The notes: a model not told the origin generated them from the letters alone. A DNA stretch of 52,058 bases from an uncultured Rhodospirillales bacterium (GCA_945957125.1 CAMFJT010000012.1:1-52058), one strand, 5' to 3'. Counted from the first letter of the stretch, positions 41,854-51,150 are shown. A program made the numbers and translations.

Positions 41854-42588
41854 ATGGACTTCGTGTTCCACGCCCTCGCCGCCTGCCGCGACGGCCTCGC
41901 GCCCATCGCCGGATCATCGGCGGGTCTCGCCCTGGCGCTGTTCCTCGCCGGGCTGAGCGGCAGCGCGGTGCATTGCGTCGGCATGTGCGGCCCGTTCGTG
42001 CTCGGCCAGGCGATGGCCGACGCCGAGCATGTCGGGCCGGACGGCTACGGCGAATGGCGGCGGCTCGCGGGCGCGGCGCTGGCACCCTACCATCTCGGCC
42101 GCTTGACCACCTACACGGGGCTGGGCGCGGTGGCAGGCGCGACCACCGCCTTGTTCGCCTCGACCGCCGCTTTCGCCTGGCTGTCGGCGCTCCTGCTGAT
42201 CGTCGGCGCCGGCGTGATGCTGGCCCAGGCCTTCGGCCTCGCGCTGGGCGGCAGCGCGCCGCAGGCTGGGCTGGTCCAGCGGCTGGCCGCACCGCTCATT
42301 TCCTCGCGCCGTCCGGCGGCGCGTTACGCACTGGGCGTCGTGCTCGGCTTCCTGCCCTGCGGCCTGATCTACGGCGCGCTCGGCGCCGTCGCGGGCACCG
42401 GCTCGATGCTGGACGGCGCGGTCGGGATGGCGGCCTTCTCGCTCGGCACGATGCCCGCGCTGGTCGCCGTCGGCTGGGGTGGCGTGCTGCTGCGCCGCCG
42501 CTGGCAGGGGGCGATCCGCTGGATCGCCTCGCCGCTCCTGGCGATGAGCGCGCTGCTGATGCTGGCGCTGGCCAGCCAGAGGGTCTGA
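41854..42588 (+). CDS. TauE/SafE- or DsbD_2-like membrane protein
   Basis: A 244-residue protein with about six membrane helices. Two conserved cysteine motifs, HCVGMCGPFVL (near residue 40) and LGFLPCGLIYGAL (near 165), are typical of the family named sulfite exporter TauE/SafE or cytochrome c biogenesis transmembrane region. Proteins of this type are often encoded in cbb3 oxidase clusters and may help copper or thiol delivery, although this is not shown. No ribosome binding site precedes the ATG, and the predicted transcription start from the FixK box falls at about 41854, so the mRNA may be leaderless. Confidence 0.82.
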   Translation: MDFVFHALAACRDGLAPIAGSSAGLALALFLAGLSGSAVHCVGMCGPFVLGQAMADAEHVGPDGYGEWRRLAGAALAPYHLGRLTTYTGLGAVAGATTALFASTAAFAWLSALLLIVGAGVMLAQAFGLALGGSAPQAGLVQRLAAPLISSRRPAARYALGVVLGFLPCGLIYGALGAVAGTGSMLDGAVGMAAFSLGTMPALVAVGWGGVLLRRRWQGAIRWIASPLLAMSALLMLALASQRV

Positions 42589-42612
42589 CGGTCGGACCTC
42601 CGCCTTTTTCGG

Positions 42613-43464
42613 TCAGATGAGTTCCGCTGGGGGCGCGCCACGCCAGTGGCGCGCCCCCAGCGGAAGCCCCACACAGGGGCCGGCGTCGTCCGGGGAGATC
42701 ACGATATCGCGGTAGGCGTGCCAGGTCGCGTGTCCCATGACCGGCACGACGACGGCGAGGCCGAGCAGGCCGGGCACCATGCCGAGCCCGACCAGCAGCA
42801 CGATCAACCCGGCCCACAGCAGCATCGGCCGCGGATTGCGCCGGACCGCCGTGACCGACGTGGCGATCGCCTCGAACAGGTTGGCATTGCGGCGATCGAG
42901 CAGGTACGGGATCGCGAAGGCGCCGAGGACGAAGGACGCCGCCGCCAGGGCCGCGCCGCAGGCCACGCCGACCACCAGGAACGGCAGGCTGCGCGAGGAG
43001 AGCCACACCACGTCGGCGAAGCGGTCCCACGACTGGGTGCGCCAGTCGAACAGCGCGAAGAGGAGCTGCGAGGTGCGCATCCAGGCGAGGTGGAACAGCA
43101 GCAGCAGCACGCCCATCAGCGCGATCTGATCCGGATTGCGCCGCCAGGCGAGCCATATCTCGCCGTTCACGATCAGGCCCGCCTCACGGCGACGGCTGAT
43201 CTCGTAGAGGCCGACGGCGATGAACGGGCCCATGAAGAAGAAGCCGGCGCCGAGCGGCAGCACGAGATAGGGCAGGTCGAACCAGGCCAGCAGCGTGATG
43301 GCGCACCAGCCGGCGACCACCGGCACCAGCCCGCAGGCCAAGCTGGGCCCGGGCGCGGCGAGCAGATCGCGCCAGCCGGCGGCGAGCCACGTCCACGGCC
43401 GATCGACGGGGACCTGACGGATGCGCGGCTGCGGCGCCTGGAAGACGGCGACGGTCTGGTTCAT
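42613..43464 (-). CDS. DUF2189 membrane protein with repeat-encoded C-terminus
   Basis: A 283-residue DUF2189-family protein with about six membrane helices (GLVPVVAGWCAITLLAWFDL, AGFFFMGPFIAVGLYEISRR, LMGVLLLLFHLAWM and others) and the loop MGHATWHAYRDIV near the end. DUF2189 genes often neighbour ccoN. The last 17 or so residues (LPLGARHWRGAPPAELI) are encoded inside the palindromic repeat at 42622-42665, so the original stop was probably lost or moved. It is divergent from ccoN and shares the FixK box at 43518-43531. The function of the family is unknown. Confidence 0.85.
   Translation of the reverse strand: MNQTVAVFQAPQPRIRQVPVDRPWTWLAAGWRDLLAAPGPSLACGLVPVVAGWCAITLLAWFDLPYLVLPLGAGFFFMGPFIAVGLYEISRRREAGLIVNGEIWLAWRRNPDQIALMGVLLLLFHLAWMRTSQLLFALFDWRTQSWDRFADVVWLSSRSLPFLVVGVACGAALAAASFVLGAFAIPYLLDRRNANLFEAIATSVTAVRRNPRPMLLWAGLIVLLVGLGMVPGLLGLAVVVPVMGHATWHAYRDIVISPDDAGPCVGLPLGARHWRGAPPAELI
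42622..42665. repeat. Perfect 20-base inverted repeat, TTCCGCTGGGGG family
   Basis: TTCCGCTGGGGGCGCGCCAC (42622-42641) and its exact reverse complement (42646-42665) flank the four-base loop GCCA. The core GCGCCAC...GTGGCGC also occurs inside the GCTGGGA copies at 2370 and 30216. It covers the 3' end of the DUF2189 gene and lies 33 bases after the TauE-like stop codon, where it may terminate that transcript. Confidence 0.9.
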
Positions 43465-43517
43465 TCACATCCTCCCGATTTGCCGGACAGAATGACGCTG
43501 CCCTTCGCGGTCCAGCC

Positions 43518-43531
43518 TTGATGCAGGTCAA
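43518..43531. promoter_or_regulatory. FNR/FixK box between DUF2189 gene and ccoN
   Basis: TTGATGCAGGTCAA matches TTGAT-N4-ATCAA at nine of ten fixed positions. Its centre is 32 bases from TAGCTT (43554-43559, plus strand) and about 33 from CATTCT (43494-43489, minus strand), so it is placed as a class II site for both divergent genes. It is the expected control point for the cco operon. Confidence 0.85.
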
Positions 43532-43588
43532 ACGCCGGCCATCCGGCAGCGGCTAGCTTGCCCCGGCACGCCACTCCGGGGAACCCGC

Positions 43589-45055
43589 ATGTCCAGCAGT
43601 CCAGCCGTCCTTGCCGCTCCGCGCGCGGCGCCGCGCTACGTCGAGGACGTCGTGCGCGCCTCGATGGTGCTTACCATGTTCTGGGGCATCGCGGCCTTCG
43701 CCGTGGGCGTGATCATCGCCGCCCAGCTCGTCTGGCCGCAGCTCAGCCTCGACAGCGAATTCCTCACCTTCGGTCGTCTGCGGCCGCTGCACACCTCCGC
43801 GGCGATCTTCGCCTTCGGCGGCACTGCGCTGATCGGCACGGCCTTCCACGTCGTGCAGCGCACCTGCCACGCGCGACTGTTCGGCGGCGCGCCACTCGGC
43901 TGGTTCGTGCTGCTGGGCTACCAGCTCTTCATCGTCATCGCCGCGACCGGTTACCTGCTCGGCATCACCCAGAGCAAGGAGTACGCCGAGCCGGAATGGT
44001 ACGCCGATCTCTGGCTGACCGTCGTCTGGGTCGCCTACCTGATCGCCTATCTCGGCACCGTGCTGAAGCGCGAGGAGCCGCACATCTACGTGGCGAACTG
44101 GTTCTATCTCGCCTTCATCGTCACCATCGCGATGCTGCACATCGTCAACAACCTGTCGATGCCGGTCTCGTTCGCCGGCACCAAGAGCTACGGCGCCTGG
44201 TCCGGCGTGCAGGACGCGATGATCCAGTGGTGGTACGGCCACAACGCCGTCGGCTTCTTCCTGACCGCCGCCTTCCTCGGCATGATGTACTACTTCATCC
44301 CCAAGGCGGCGAACCGGCCGGTCTACAGCTACCGGCTGTCGATCGTGCACTTCTGGTCGCTGGTGTTCCTCTACATCTGGGCGGGCCCGCATCACCTGCA
44401 CTACACGTCGCTGCCCGACTGGGCGCAGACGCTCGGCATGGTGTTCTCGGTCATGCTGTGGATGCCGTCCTGGGGCGGCATGATCAACGGCCTCATGACG
44501 CTGTCGGGCGCCTGGGACAAGCTGCGCACCGATCCCGGCCTGCGCTTCTCGGTGACCGCCGTCGGCTTCTACGGCATGTCGACCTTCGAGGGACCGGTCA
44601 TGTCGATCAAGGCCGTCAACTCGCTCAGCCACTATACCGACTGGACGATCGGCCATGTCCATTCGGGTGCGCTGGGCTGGGTCGCCTTCATCGTGTTCGG
44701 CACGATGTACTACCTGGTTCCGGTGCTGTGGCGGCGGCCGGGCATGTGGTCCACGCGCCTGATCGGCTGGCACTACTGGATCGCGACCCTCGGCATCGTG
44801 CTCTACATCACCGCGATGTGGGTGAGCGGCGTGATGCAGGGCCTGATGTGGCGCGCCTACGACGAGCTCGGCTTCCTGCAGTACTCGTTCGTCGAGACGG
44901 TGGCCGCAATGCATCCCTTCTACTTCATCCGCATGCTGGGCGGGCTCCTCTTCCTCAGCGGCGGGTTGATCATGGCCTACAACATGTGGCGCACGGTACG
45001 CGGCGAGCGGGAAACGCTCTCCGCCGGCACCTCGCGTCCCGCACTCGCGGCTTAG
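43589..45055 (+). CDS. ccoN: cbb3 cytochrome c oxidase subunit I
   Basis: The 488-residue catalytic subunit of the high-affinity haem-copper oxidase. Ligands are visible: H68 and H358 for low-spin haem b, H356 for haem b3, and H218, H268 and H269 for CuB; Y262, 44 residues after H218, is the expected cross-linked tyrosine. About 12 membrane helices are present. GGGGAA lies before the ATG. The gene is first in ccoNOQP, downstream of a FixK box. The length and all metal ligands are intact. Confidence 0.97.
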   Translation: MSSSPAVLAAPRAAPRYVEDVVRASMVLTMFWGIAAFAVGVIIAAQLVWPQLSLDSEFLTFGRLRPLHTSAAIFAFGGTALIGTAFHVVQRTCHARLFGGAPLGWFVLLGYQLFIVIAATGYLLGITQSKEYAEPEWYADLWLTVVWVAYLIAYLGTVLKREEPHIYVANWFYLAFIVTIAMLHIVNNLSMPVSFAGTKSYGAWSGVQDAMIQWWYGHNAVGFFLTAAFLGMMYYFIPKAANRPVYSYRLSIVHFWSLVFLYIWAGPHHLHYTSLPDWAQTLGMVFSVMLWMPSWGGMINGLMTLSGAWDKLRTDPGLRFSVTAVGFYGMSTFEGPVMSIKAVNSLSHYTDWTIGHVHSGALGWVAFIVFGTMYYLVPVLWRRPGMWSTRLIGWHYWIATLGIVLYITAMWVSGVMQGLMWRAYDELGFLQYSFVETVAAMHPFYFIRMLGGLLFLSGGLIMAYNMWRTVRGERETLSAGTSRPALAA

Positions 45056-45065
45056 GAGACGCGCG

Positions 45066-45788
45066 ATGTTCAGTCACGCAACCATCGAGAAGAACGCCAT
45101 CCTGCTGCTCGTGCTGACGCTGATCACCGTATCGATCGGCGGCATCGTCCAGATCATCCCGCTGTTCACGATCGAGAGCACGATCGAGCGGGTCGAGGGA
45201 GTGCGGCCCTACACGCCGCTCGAGCTGATGGGCCGCAACATCTACGTCCGCGAGGGTTGCTACCTCTGCCACAGCCAGCAGATCCGGCCGTTCAAGGACG
45301 AGGTCGAGCGCTACGGCCACTACAGCCTGGCTGCCGAGAGCATGTACGACAAGCCGTTCCAGTGGGGCTCCAAGCGCACCGGACCCGATCTCGCGCGGGT
45401 CGGCGGCCGGTACTCCAACGACTGGCACGTCCAGCATCTCGTCTCGCCGCGCGCGGTCGTGCCGGAGAGCGTGATGCCGGCCTATCCGTTCCTCGCCCAG
45501 CGCCGGCTCGAAGTGCCCGACCTCGCCGCGCACCTCAAGGCGCTGCGCTCGGTCGGCGTGCCGTACAGCGACGAGATGATCGCCAATGCCGCTGCCGATC
45601 TCGACGCCCAGGTCAATCCGGACGCCGATCCGACGGCGCTGCTCAAGCGCTATCCCAAGGCGGCGGTCGGCAAGTTCAACGCCGAGACCGGTGCCGTCAC
45701 CGAGATGGATGCGCTGGTCGCGTACCTGCAGATGCTGGGCACCCTGGTCCGCATCAGCGACATCCCGCCCGAACGCCTGCGCCAGTGA
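45066..45788 (+). CDS. ccoO: cbb3 oxidase subunit II (monohaem cytochrome c)
   Basis: A 240-residue membrane-anchored cytochrome c. One N-terminal helix (about 9-33) is followed by the haem site C65-C68-H69 in [13 protein letters not shown]; a likely axial methionine is in SVMPAYPFL. It passes electrons from CcoP to CcoN. The gene starts 10 bases after ccoN. Its 3' end carries a tandem repeat (45778-45817) that includes the stop codon. Confidence 0.96.
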   Translation: MFSHATIEKNAILLLVLTLITVSIGGIVQIIPLFTIESTIERVEGVRPYTPLELMGRNIYVREGCYLCHSQQIRPFKDEVERYGHYSLAAESMYDKPFQWGSKRTGPDLARVGGRYSNDWHVQHLVSPRAVVPESVMPAYPFLAQRRLEVPDLAAHLKALRSVGVPYSDEMIANAAADLDAQVNPDADPTALLKRYPKAAVGKFNAETGAVTEMDALVAYLQMLGTLVRISDIPPERLRQ

Positions 45789-45817
45789 ACCTGCGCCAGT
45801 GAAGCTGCCAGTGAGGA
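45778..45817 (+). repeat. Tandem repeat over the ccoO stop codon
   Basis: CTGCGCCAGTGAAC (45778-45791) is followed by CTGCGCCAGTGAAG (45792-45805) and by a shortened CTGCCAGTGAGG (45806-45817). Each unit contains a TGA. The first TGA ends ccoO; the others lie in the 33-base gap before ccoQ. It probably arose by slippage. Confidence 0.85.
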
Positions 45818-45821
45818 CACC

Positions 45822-45977
45822 ATGACAATGCTTGCATCGCTCGGCGAGCTGCTATCGACGATCTGGACGGTCTGGGCCGTCCTGGTGTTCGGCGGCATCG
45901 CCTTCTGGGCCTGGCGACCGGCCAACCGCCCGCGCTTCGAGCGCGACGCGCACATCCCTCTCAACGACGAACGGTGA
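45822..45977 (+). CDS. ccoQ: cbb3 oxidase subunit IV
   Basis: A 51-residue one-helix protein typical of CcoQ/FixQ: short N-terminus, membrane helix with STIWTVWAVLVFGGIAFWAW, then a polar tail RPANRPRFERDAHIPLNDER. GAGGACAC lies before the first ATG; a second ATG two codons later is possible. CcoQ helps stabilise the oxidase complex in other species. It lies between ccoO and ccoP, its normal place. Confidence 0.93.
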   Translation: MTMLASLGELLSTIWTVWAVLVFGGIAFWAWRPANRPRFERDAHIPLNDER

Positions 45978-45987
45978 GGCCCGCGCC

Positions 45988-46848
45988 ATGCCGACCAAGA
46001 TCGAAAAGGATTCCGTCACCGGCCGCGACACCACCGGCCACGAGTGGGACGGCATCAAGGAACTCAACACGCCGCTGCCGACCTGGTGGGTCTACACCTT
46101 CTACGCCTGCATCGTGTTCGCCGTCGTCTACAGCGTGCTCTATCCCGCCTGGCCGTGGGTCAACAGCCATACGGCCGGCCTGCTGGGCTACACCAACCGT
46201 GCCGAGCTGACCCAGTCGCTCGACGTGCAGGGCCGCGAGCGCGCCAAGTTCGTCGACCGCATCCGCACCGCGTCGCTCGCCCAGATCCGCCAGGATCCCG
46301 AGCTGTACAACTTCGCCATCGCCGGCGGCCGCTCGGCCTTCCAGACCAACTGCATGCAGTGCCACGGCGCCGGAGGCGCCGGCAGCACCGGCTTCCCCAG
46401 CCTGGTCGACGACGACTGGCTGTGGGGCGGCAAGCTGGAGCAGATCCACCAGACGATCCAATACGGCGTACGCAACGCCAACGACAAGTCGCGCCAGAGC
46501 ATGATGCCGCGCTTCGGCGCCGACGGCTTGCTCACGCCGCAGCAGGTCGGCGCCGTGACCGACTACGTTCTGAGCCTGTCCGGCAAGGCGACGGCGACGC
46601 CGGAGGGCGCGAAGCTGTTCCAGGAGCAGTGCGCGGCCTGCCACCAGCCCGACGGCAAGGGCAACCAGGAGATGGGCGCGCCCAACCTCACCGACGGGCT
46701 GTGGCTCTACGGCGGCAGCCGCGACGCGGTCTATCGCTCGATCTTCTACGCCCGCAACGGCAGCATGCCGGCATGGAGCGAGCGGCTCGACGAGGCCACG
46801 ATCAAGATGCTGACGCTCTACGTGTACTCTCTGGGCGGCGGCAAGTAA
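45988..46848 (+). CDS. ccoP: cbb3 oxidase subunit III (dihaem cytochrome c)
   Basis: A 286-residue membrane-anchored dihaem cytochrome. An N-terminal conserved segment (HEWDGIKELNTPLPTWW) precedes one helix (about 33-55). The two haem sites are C122-C125-H126 (CMQCH) and C215-C218-H219 (CAACH). It accepts electrons from soluble or membrane cytochrome c and passes them to CcoO. The start at 45988 is ten bases after the ccoQ stop; a longer reading from 45832 would cover ccoQ. Confidence 0.96.
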   Translation: MPTKIEKDSVTGRDTTGHEWDGIKELNTPLPTWWVYTFYACIVFAVVYSVLYPAWPWVNSHTAGLLGYTNRAELTQSLDVQGRERAKFVDRIRTASLAQIRQDPELYNFAIAGGRSAFQTNCMQCHGAGGAGSTGFPSLVDDDWLWGGKLEQIHQTIQYGVRNANDKSRQSMMPRFGADGLLTPQQVGAVTDYVLSLSGKATATPEGAKLFQEQCAACHQPDGKGNQEMGAPNLTDGLWLYGGSRDAVYRSIFYARNGSMPAWSERLDEATIKMLTLYVYSLGGGK

Positions 46849-46872
46849 CCGCCGCCTCATCGGTCAGTCATC

Positions 46873-48288
46873 ATGGACGGCAACGCTCCCCTCTACGCCA
46901 CGCGCGTCAAGGTCTATCCGCGCGCGGTCAGCGGCACGTGGCGCCGCGTCAAATGGGCGGTGCTCGTGGCCCTGCTCGGGATCTACTATCTCGTGCCCTG
47001 GCTGCGCTGGGACCGCGGCCCGAACGCCCCCAGCCAGGCCATCCTGCTCGATCTCGACGGCCGGCGCGGCTGGTTCTTCGATGTCGTGATCTGGCCCCAG
47101 GAAGTCTACTTCGTGACCGGCTTGCTGATCCTGGGCGCGGTCGGCCTGTTCCTCGCGACGTCGCTGTTCGGGCGCGTGTGGTGCGGCTTCACCTGTCCGC
47201 AGACCGTGTGGACCGACCTCTTCATGATGGTCGAGCGACTGATCGAGGGCGACCGCAACCAGCGCATGCGGCGCGACCGCGAGCCGTTCAGCCTCGGCAA
47301 GGCGGCACGCAAGGGCGCCAAGCACGCCGCCTGGCTGGCCATCGCCGCGGCGACCGGCGGCGCCTGGGTCTTCTATTTCGTCGACGCGCCCTCGACCCTG
47401 GCCAAGATCTTCAGGGGCGAGGCCTCGGTCGAGGTCTACTTCTTCATCGGCCTGCTCACCGCCACGACCTACACCCTGGCCGGCTGGGCGCGCGAGCAGG
47501 TGTGCACCTACATGTGCCCGTGGCCGCGCTTCCAGGCGGCGATGCTCGACGAGCAGAGCGTCATCGTCACCTACCAGAAGTGGCGCGGCGAGACGCGCGG
47601 CAAGCACAAGGCCGGCGATAGCTGGGAAGGCCGCGGCGACTGCGTCGATTGCCGGCTGTGCGTGAACGTCTGCCCGACCGGCATCGACATCCGCGACGGC
47701 CAGCAGATCGAATGCATCGGCTGCGGCCTGTGCATCGACGCCTGCAACGAGACGATGACCAAGGTCGGCCGCCCGCGCGACCTGATCCGCTGGGACACGC
47801 TCGCCCATCAGCAGGCCCTCGAGCAGGGCAAGCCGCCCGGGCCGTGGCGCGCGGTACGGCCGCGGACCCTGCTCTACGGTGCCCTGCTGACCTTGGTCGC
47901 CGCCGTGATGCTCGGCGCCTTCCTGCTGCGCACCACCGCCGATCTTTCCGTGCAGCGCGACCGCAGCCCCAACTTCGTCCGGCTGAGCAGCGGCGACGTG
48001 CGCAACTCCTACACGGTCAAGATCTCGAACAAGGCGCAGGAAGAGCGCCGCTTCGCGCTCGATCTCCGCGGCCTGCCCGGCGCCGTCCTCGCCGTCACCG
48101 GCGCCTCGGACACGGCCGCCTCGCGCCTCGCCGTGCATGCCGACACGGTCGGTACCTTCCGTGTTCTGGTCACCGTGCCGGCGGCCGCCGCGCCGTCGGG
48201 TTCGCATCCCGTCGAGTTCACCGTACGCGACGAGTCCGGCCGCGAGACCGCCACGCACAGCTCGGTCTTCGTCGGCCCGGCGCACTGA
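46873..48288 (+). CDS. ccoG: CcoG/RdxA/FixG polyferredoxin
   Basis: A 471-residue membrane protein with cytoplasmic iron-sulfur clusters, required or helpful for cbb3 copper-site assembly; in other bacteria CcoG reduces copper. A C104/C108 pair lies near a helix end, and two [4Fe-4S] motifs are present: C257, C260, C263, C267 and C281, C284, C287, C291. Several helices and a C-terminal immunoglobulin-like periplasmic domain (about 370-471) complete the family layout. It starts 24 bases after ccoP. Confidence 0.95.
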   Translation: MDGNAPLYATRVKVYPRAVSGTWRRVKWAVLVALLGIYYLVPWLRWDRGPNAPSQAILLDLDGRRGWFFDVVIWPQEVYFVTGLLILGAVGLFLATSLFGRVWCGFTCPQTVWTDLFMMVERLIEGDRNQRMRRDREPFSLGKAARKGAKHAAWLAIAAATGGAWVFYFVDAPSTLAKIFRGEASVEVYFFIGLLTATTYTLAGWAREQVCTYMCPWPRFQAAMLDEQSVIVTYQKWRGETRGKHKAGDSWEGRGDCVDCRLCVNVCPTGIDIRDGQQIECIGCGLCIDACNETMTKVGRPRDLIRWDTLAHQQALEQGKPPGPWRAVRPRTLLYGALLTLVAAVMLGAFLLRTTADLSVQRDRSPNFVRLSSGDVRNSYTVKISNKAQEERRFALDLRGLPGAVLAVTGASDTAASRLAVHADTVGTFRVLVTVPAAAAPSGSHPVEFTVRDESGRETATHSSVFVGPAH

Positions 48289-48301
48289 ACAGGAGCCCGC
48301 C

Positions 48302-48784
48302 ATGTCCCTTCTCCCGGTCCGCTCCCCGCGCTCCAGCATCGTGCCCTGGCTGTTCGTCGCCGGCTTCACCATCGTGATCGCCGTCAACGGGACGATGATG
48401 TGGCTGGCCATCGGCTCGTTCTCCGGGCTCTACACCGGCCATGCGCGCGAGCGCGGCGTGCACTACAACGACGTCGTCGCCGAGCAACGCAGCCGCGATG
48501 CGCTGGGCTGGACGGTGCAGGTCGACTGGCGGCCCGGCACCGACCGGCTCGATCTCGCCGTGAAGGATGCCGGCGGCCGGCCGCTGGAGGCTGCCACGGT
48601 CACGGTCGAGCTGATCCGCCCGGCCGAGAAGCGGCCGCCGGTCGAGGTCGCCCTGAAGGACGCCGGTGGTGGCCGCTTCTCGGGCGACGTCGATCTGCCG
48701 GCGCGCGGCAACTGGGACGCCGACATCGTGGTCGAGGCAGCGGGCAAGCGCTTCGCGCTCACCAAGCGGCTGTTCCTGAGATGA
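48302..48784 (+). CDS. ccoH: CcoH/FixH oxidase assembly protein
   Basis: A 160-residue protein with one N-terminal membrane helix (about 14-40, WLFVAGFTIVIAVNGTMMWL) and a periplasmic beta-rich FixH domain (GWTVQVDWRP...DLAVKDAGGRPLE...GNWDADIVVEAAGKRF). It assists cbb3 maturation. It lies 13 bases after ccoG and overlaps ccoI by four bases (ATGA), the standard ccoGHIS arrangement. Confidence 0.94.
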   Translation: MSLLPVRSPRSSIVPWLFVAGFTIVIAVNGTMMWLAIGSFSGLYTGHARERGVHYNDVVAEQRSRDALGWTVQVDWRPGTDRLDLAVKDAGGRPLEAATVTVELIRPAEKRPPVEVALKDAGGGRFSGDVDLPARGNWDADIVVEAAGKRFALTKRLFLR

Positions 48785-51150
48785 CCGCCCACGCCCTCCT
48801 CGCCGCGCCGCCACGCGACAGCACGCGGCGTGCCTGCGCGCATTGCGGCGAGAGCCTGCGCGGCCTGGCGGGCGACGCTGTGTTCTGCTGCGCAGGCTGC
48901 GCCAGCGCCCATGCCATCATCGGCGCGGCGGGCCTCGGCTCGTTCTATCGCCGGCTCGAGGAGGCGCGCGCCCACCGGCCGGTGCCGCTCGAGACCGATT
49001 TCACGGGCTTCGCGCAGGAGGTCGGGCCGGACCTGTTCGCGCTCGACCTGCTGGTCGACGGGCTCGATTGCGCGGCCTGCGTCTGGCTGATCGAAAGCCT
49101 GCTCGCGCGCAATCCGGCGATCGTGGCGGCGCGAGTCAATCTCTCCACGCGCCGGCTGGCGCTGCGCTGGCGCGGCACCGCCGCCGGCGCCAACGAGCAT
49201 GCCGGCCTGGTCGCCGCGCTCGGCTACCGGCCCGCGCCGTACCGTGCGCTCGCCGCCGCCGCGCGCGACGATGCCGAGACGCGCGAGCTGATGCGCTGCC
49301 TGGCGGTCGCAGGTTTCGCGGCCGCCAACGTGATGCTGCTCTCGGTCGCGGTCTGGTCGGGCCACGACGGCTCGATGGGCGAGGCCACGCGCACGCTGTT
49401 CCACTGGCTGTCCGCCGCCATCGCACTGCCGGCGATCGCCTATGCCGGCCGCCCGTTCTTCCGCTCGGCCTGGACGGCGCTGCGGGCTGGCCGCAGCGCA
49501 ATGGACGTGCCGATCTCGATCGGCGTCGTCCTCGCCGCGGCGGTCAGCCTGCACGAGACCTGGATCGGCGCCGAGCATGCCTTCTTCGATTCGGCGATCA
49601 CCCTGCTCTTCTTCCTGCTGATCGGTCGGCTGCTCGACCGGCGCGCCCGCGGCCGCGCGCGCCGCGCGGTGCAGGCGCTGCTGGCGCTCTCCGGCGACAG
49701 TGCGCACGTCCTGACCAGCGACGGCCGCAGCGAGGCCCGCCGGGTCGAGAGTCTGGTGCCGGGCGACGTCCTGCTGGTCGCGGCGGGCGACCGTCTGGGT
49801 GCGGACGGCGTGGTGATCGACGGCCGATCCTCTCTCGACGGCTCGCTGATCAGCGGCGAGAGCCTGCCGCTCGCCGTCGCGCCGGGTGCGCGCGTCGTGG
49901 CCGGCATGGTCAATCTCGGCGCGCCGTTGCGGGTCAAGGTCACGGCCAGCGGCGAGCACACCGTGCTGGCGGGGATCGTGCGGCTGGTCGAGGCCGCCGA
50001 GCGCGGCCGTTCCCGGTTCGTGGCGCTGGCCGACCGCGTGGCGCGCGCCTATGCCCCGGTCGTGCACCTCGCCGCGTTGCTCACCTTCCTCGGCTGGATC
50101 GCGCTGGGCGGCCTGGCCTGGGACCGCGCCCTGGTGATCGCGACGGCGGTGCTGATCATCACCTGCCCCTGCGCGCTGGCACTCGCGGTACCGGCGGTCC
50201 AGGTGATGGCGACGACGCGCCTGATGAGGTCCGGAGTCCTGCTGCTCTCGCCGACCGCGCTGGAGCGGTTGGCCCAGGTCGACCATGTGGTGTTCGACAA
50301 GACCGGCACGCTGACGCTCGGCCGCCCCGAGCTGGTCGAGGCGCCCGACGGCGAGGCACTGGCACTGGCGGCCAGCCTTGCCGGCAGCTCGCGCCATCCG
50401 CTGGCCCGGGCGCTGCAGCGCGCAATGCCCGATGCCGCGCCCGCCGACGGCGTGGTCGAGCATCCCGGCCTCGGCCTCGAACGGGCGGGCGTGCGGCTGG
50501 GCTCCGCCCGGTTCTGCGACATCGCCGACGCGCCGCAGGACGGCCTTGCCGAGCTGTGGCTGGCGCAGCCCGGCCTTCCGCCCGTCCGCTTCGCCTTCGC
50601 CGACCGGCTGCGGCCCGACGCAGCCGCCGTGATCGCCGGGTTGAAGCGCCGTGGCCTGGGCGTCGAGCTGCTGTCGGGCGACCGGCCCCATGCCGTGGCG
50701 CTGGTCGCCCACGCGTGCGGCCTCGACGTCTGGCGCGCCGAGGTGTCGCCGGCGGGGAAGGCCGAACGCCTGGCCGAGCTCGCCCGCGCGGGGCGGCGCG
50801 TGCTGATGGTCGGCGACGGCCTCAACGATGCGCCGGCGCTGGCCGCCGCGCACGCCTCGCTCTCACCGGCGACGGCAAGCGAGGCGACGCAGAATGCCGC
50901 CGACGCCGTCTTCCAGGGCGAGAGCCTCGCGGCCGTGCCGGAGATCCTCGCGACCGCCCGGCGGGCCGAGCGCACGATGCGCCAGAACCTGGCGCTCGCC
51001 CTGCTCTACAACCTCGCCGCAGTACCGCTGGCCATCGCGGGCGTGGTGACGCCGCTGATCGCGGCGGTGGCGATGTCGTCGTCCTCGCTGCTGGTGATCG
51101 GCAACGCCTTGCGGCTGGGCGCCGCGCGCGCACAGCGGAGGAACGGCTGA
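48781..51150 (+). CDS. ccoI: CcoI/FixI copper-type P1B ATPase
   Basis: A 789-residue heavy-metal P-type ATPase that exports copper across the inner membrane for cbb3 assembly. The N-terminus has a cysteine-rich ATPase-associated domain (CAHCGESLRG, CCAGC), then a heavy-metal-associated domain with C97 and C100 (GLDCAACVW). Membrane motif CPC is at 462-464, phosphorylation site D506 in DKTGT, the HP motif in SSRHPLA, and the hinge GDGLNDAPA from 678. It is translationally coupled to ccoH and, by TGATG, to ccoS. Confidence 0.95.
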   Translation: MTAHALLAAPPRDSTRRACAHCGESLRGLAGDAVFCCAGCASAHAIIGAAGLGSFYRRLEEARAHRPVPLETDFTGFAQEVGPDLFALDLLVDGLDCAACVWLIESLLARNPAIVAARVNLSTRRLALRWRGTAAGANEHAGLVAALGYRPAPYRALAAAARDDAETRELMRCLAVAGFAAANVMLLSVAVWSGHDGSMGEATRTLFHWLSAAIALPAIAYAGRPFFRSAWTALRAGRSAMDVPISIGVVLAAAVSLHETWIGAEHAFFDSAITLLFFLLIGRLLDRRARGRARRAVQALLALSGDSAHVLTSDGRSEARRVESLVPGDVLLVAAGDRLGADGVVIDGRSSLDGSLISGESLPLAVAPGARVVAGMVNLGAPLRVKVTASGEHTVLAGIVRLVEAAERGRSRFVALADRVARAYAPVVHLAALLTFLGWIALGGLAWDRALVIATAVLIITCPCALALAVPAVQVMATTRLMRSGVLLLSPTALERLAQVDHVVFDKTGTLTLGRPELVEAPDGEALALAASLAGSSRHPLARALQRAMPDAAPADGVVEHPGLGLERAGVRLGSARFCDIADAPQDGLAELWLAQPGLPPVRFAFADRLRPDAAAVIAGLKRRGLGVELLSGDRPHAVALVAHACGLDVWRAEVSPAGKAERLAELARAGRRVLMVGDGLNDAPALAAAHASLSPATASEATQNAADAVFQGESLAAVPEILATARRAERTMRQNLALALLYNLAAVPLAIAGVVTPLIAAVAMSSSSLLVIGNALRLGAARAQRRNG

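Noticed and set aside
48463-50853. 796-codon minus-strand frame opposite ccoI
   Set aside because: ccoI has every P-type ATPase motif; the opposite frame is a shadow of third-position GC bias.
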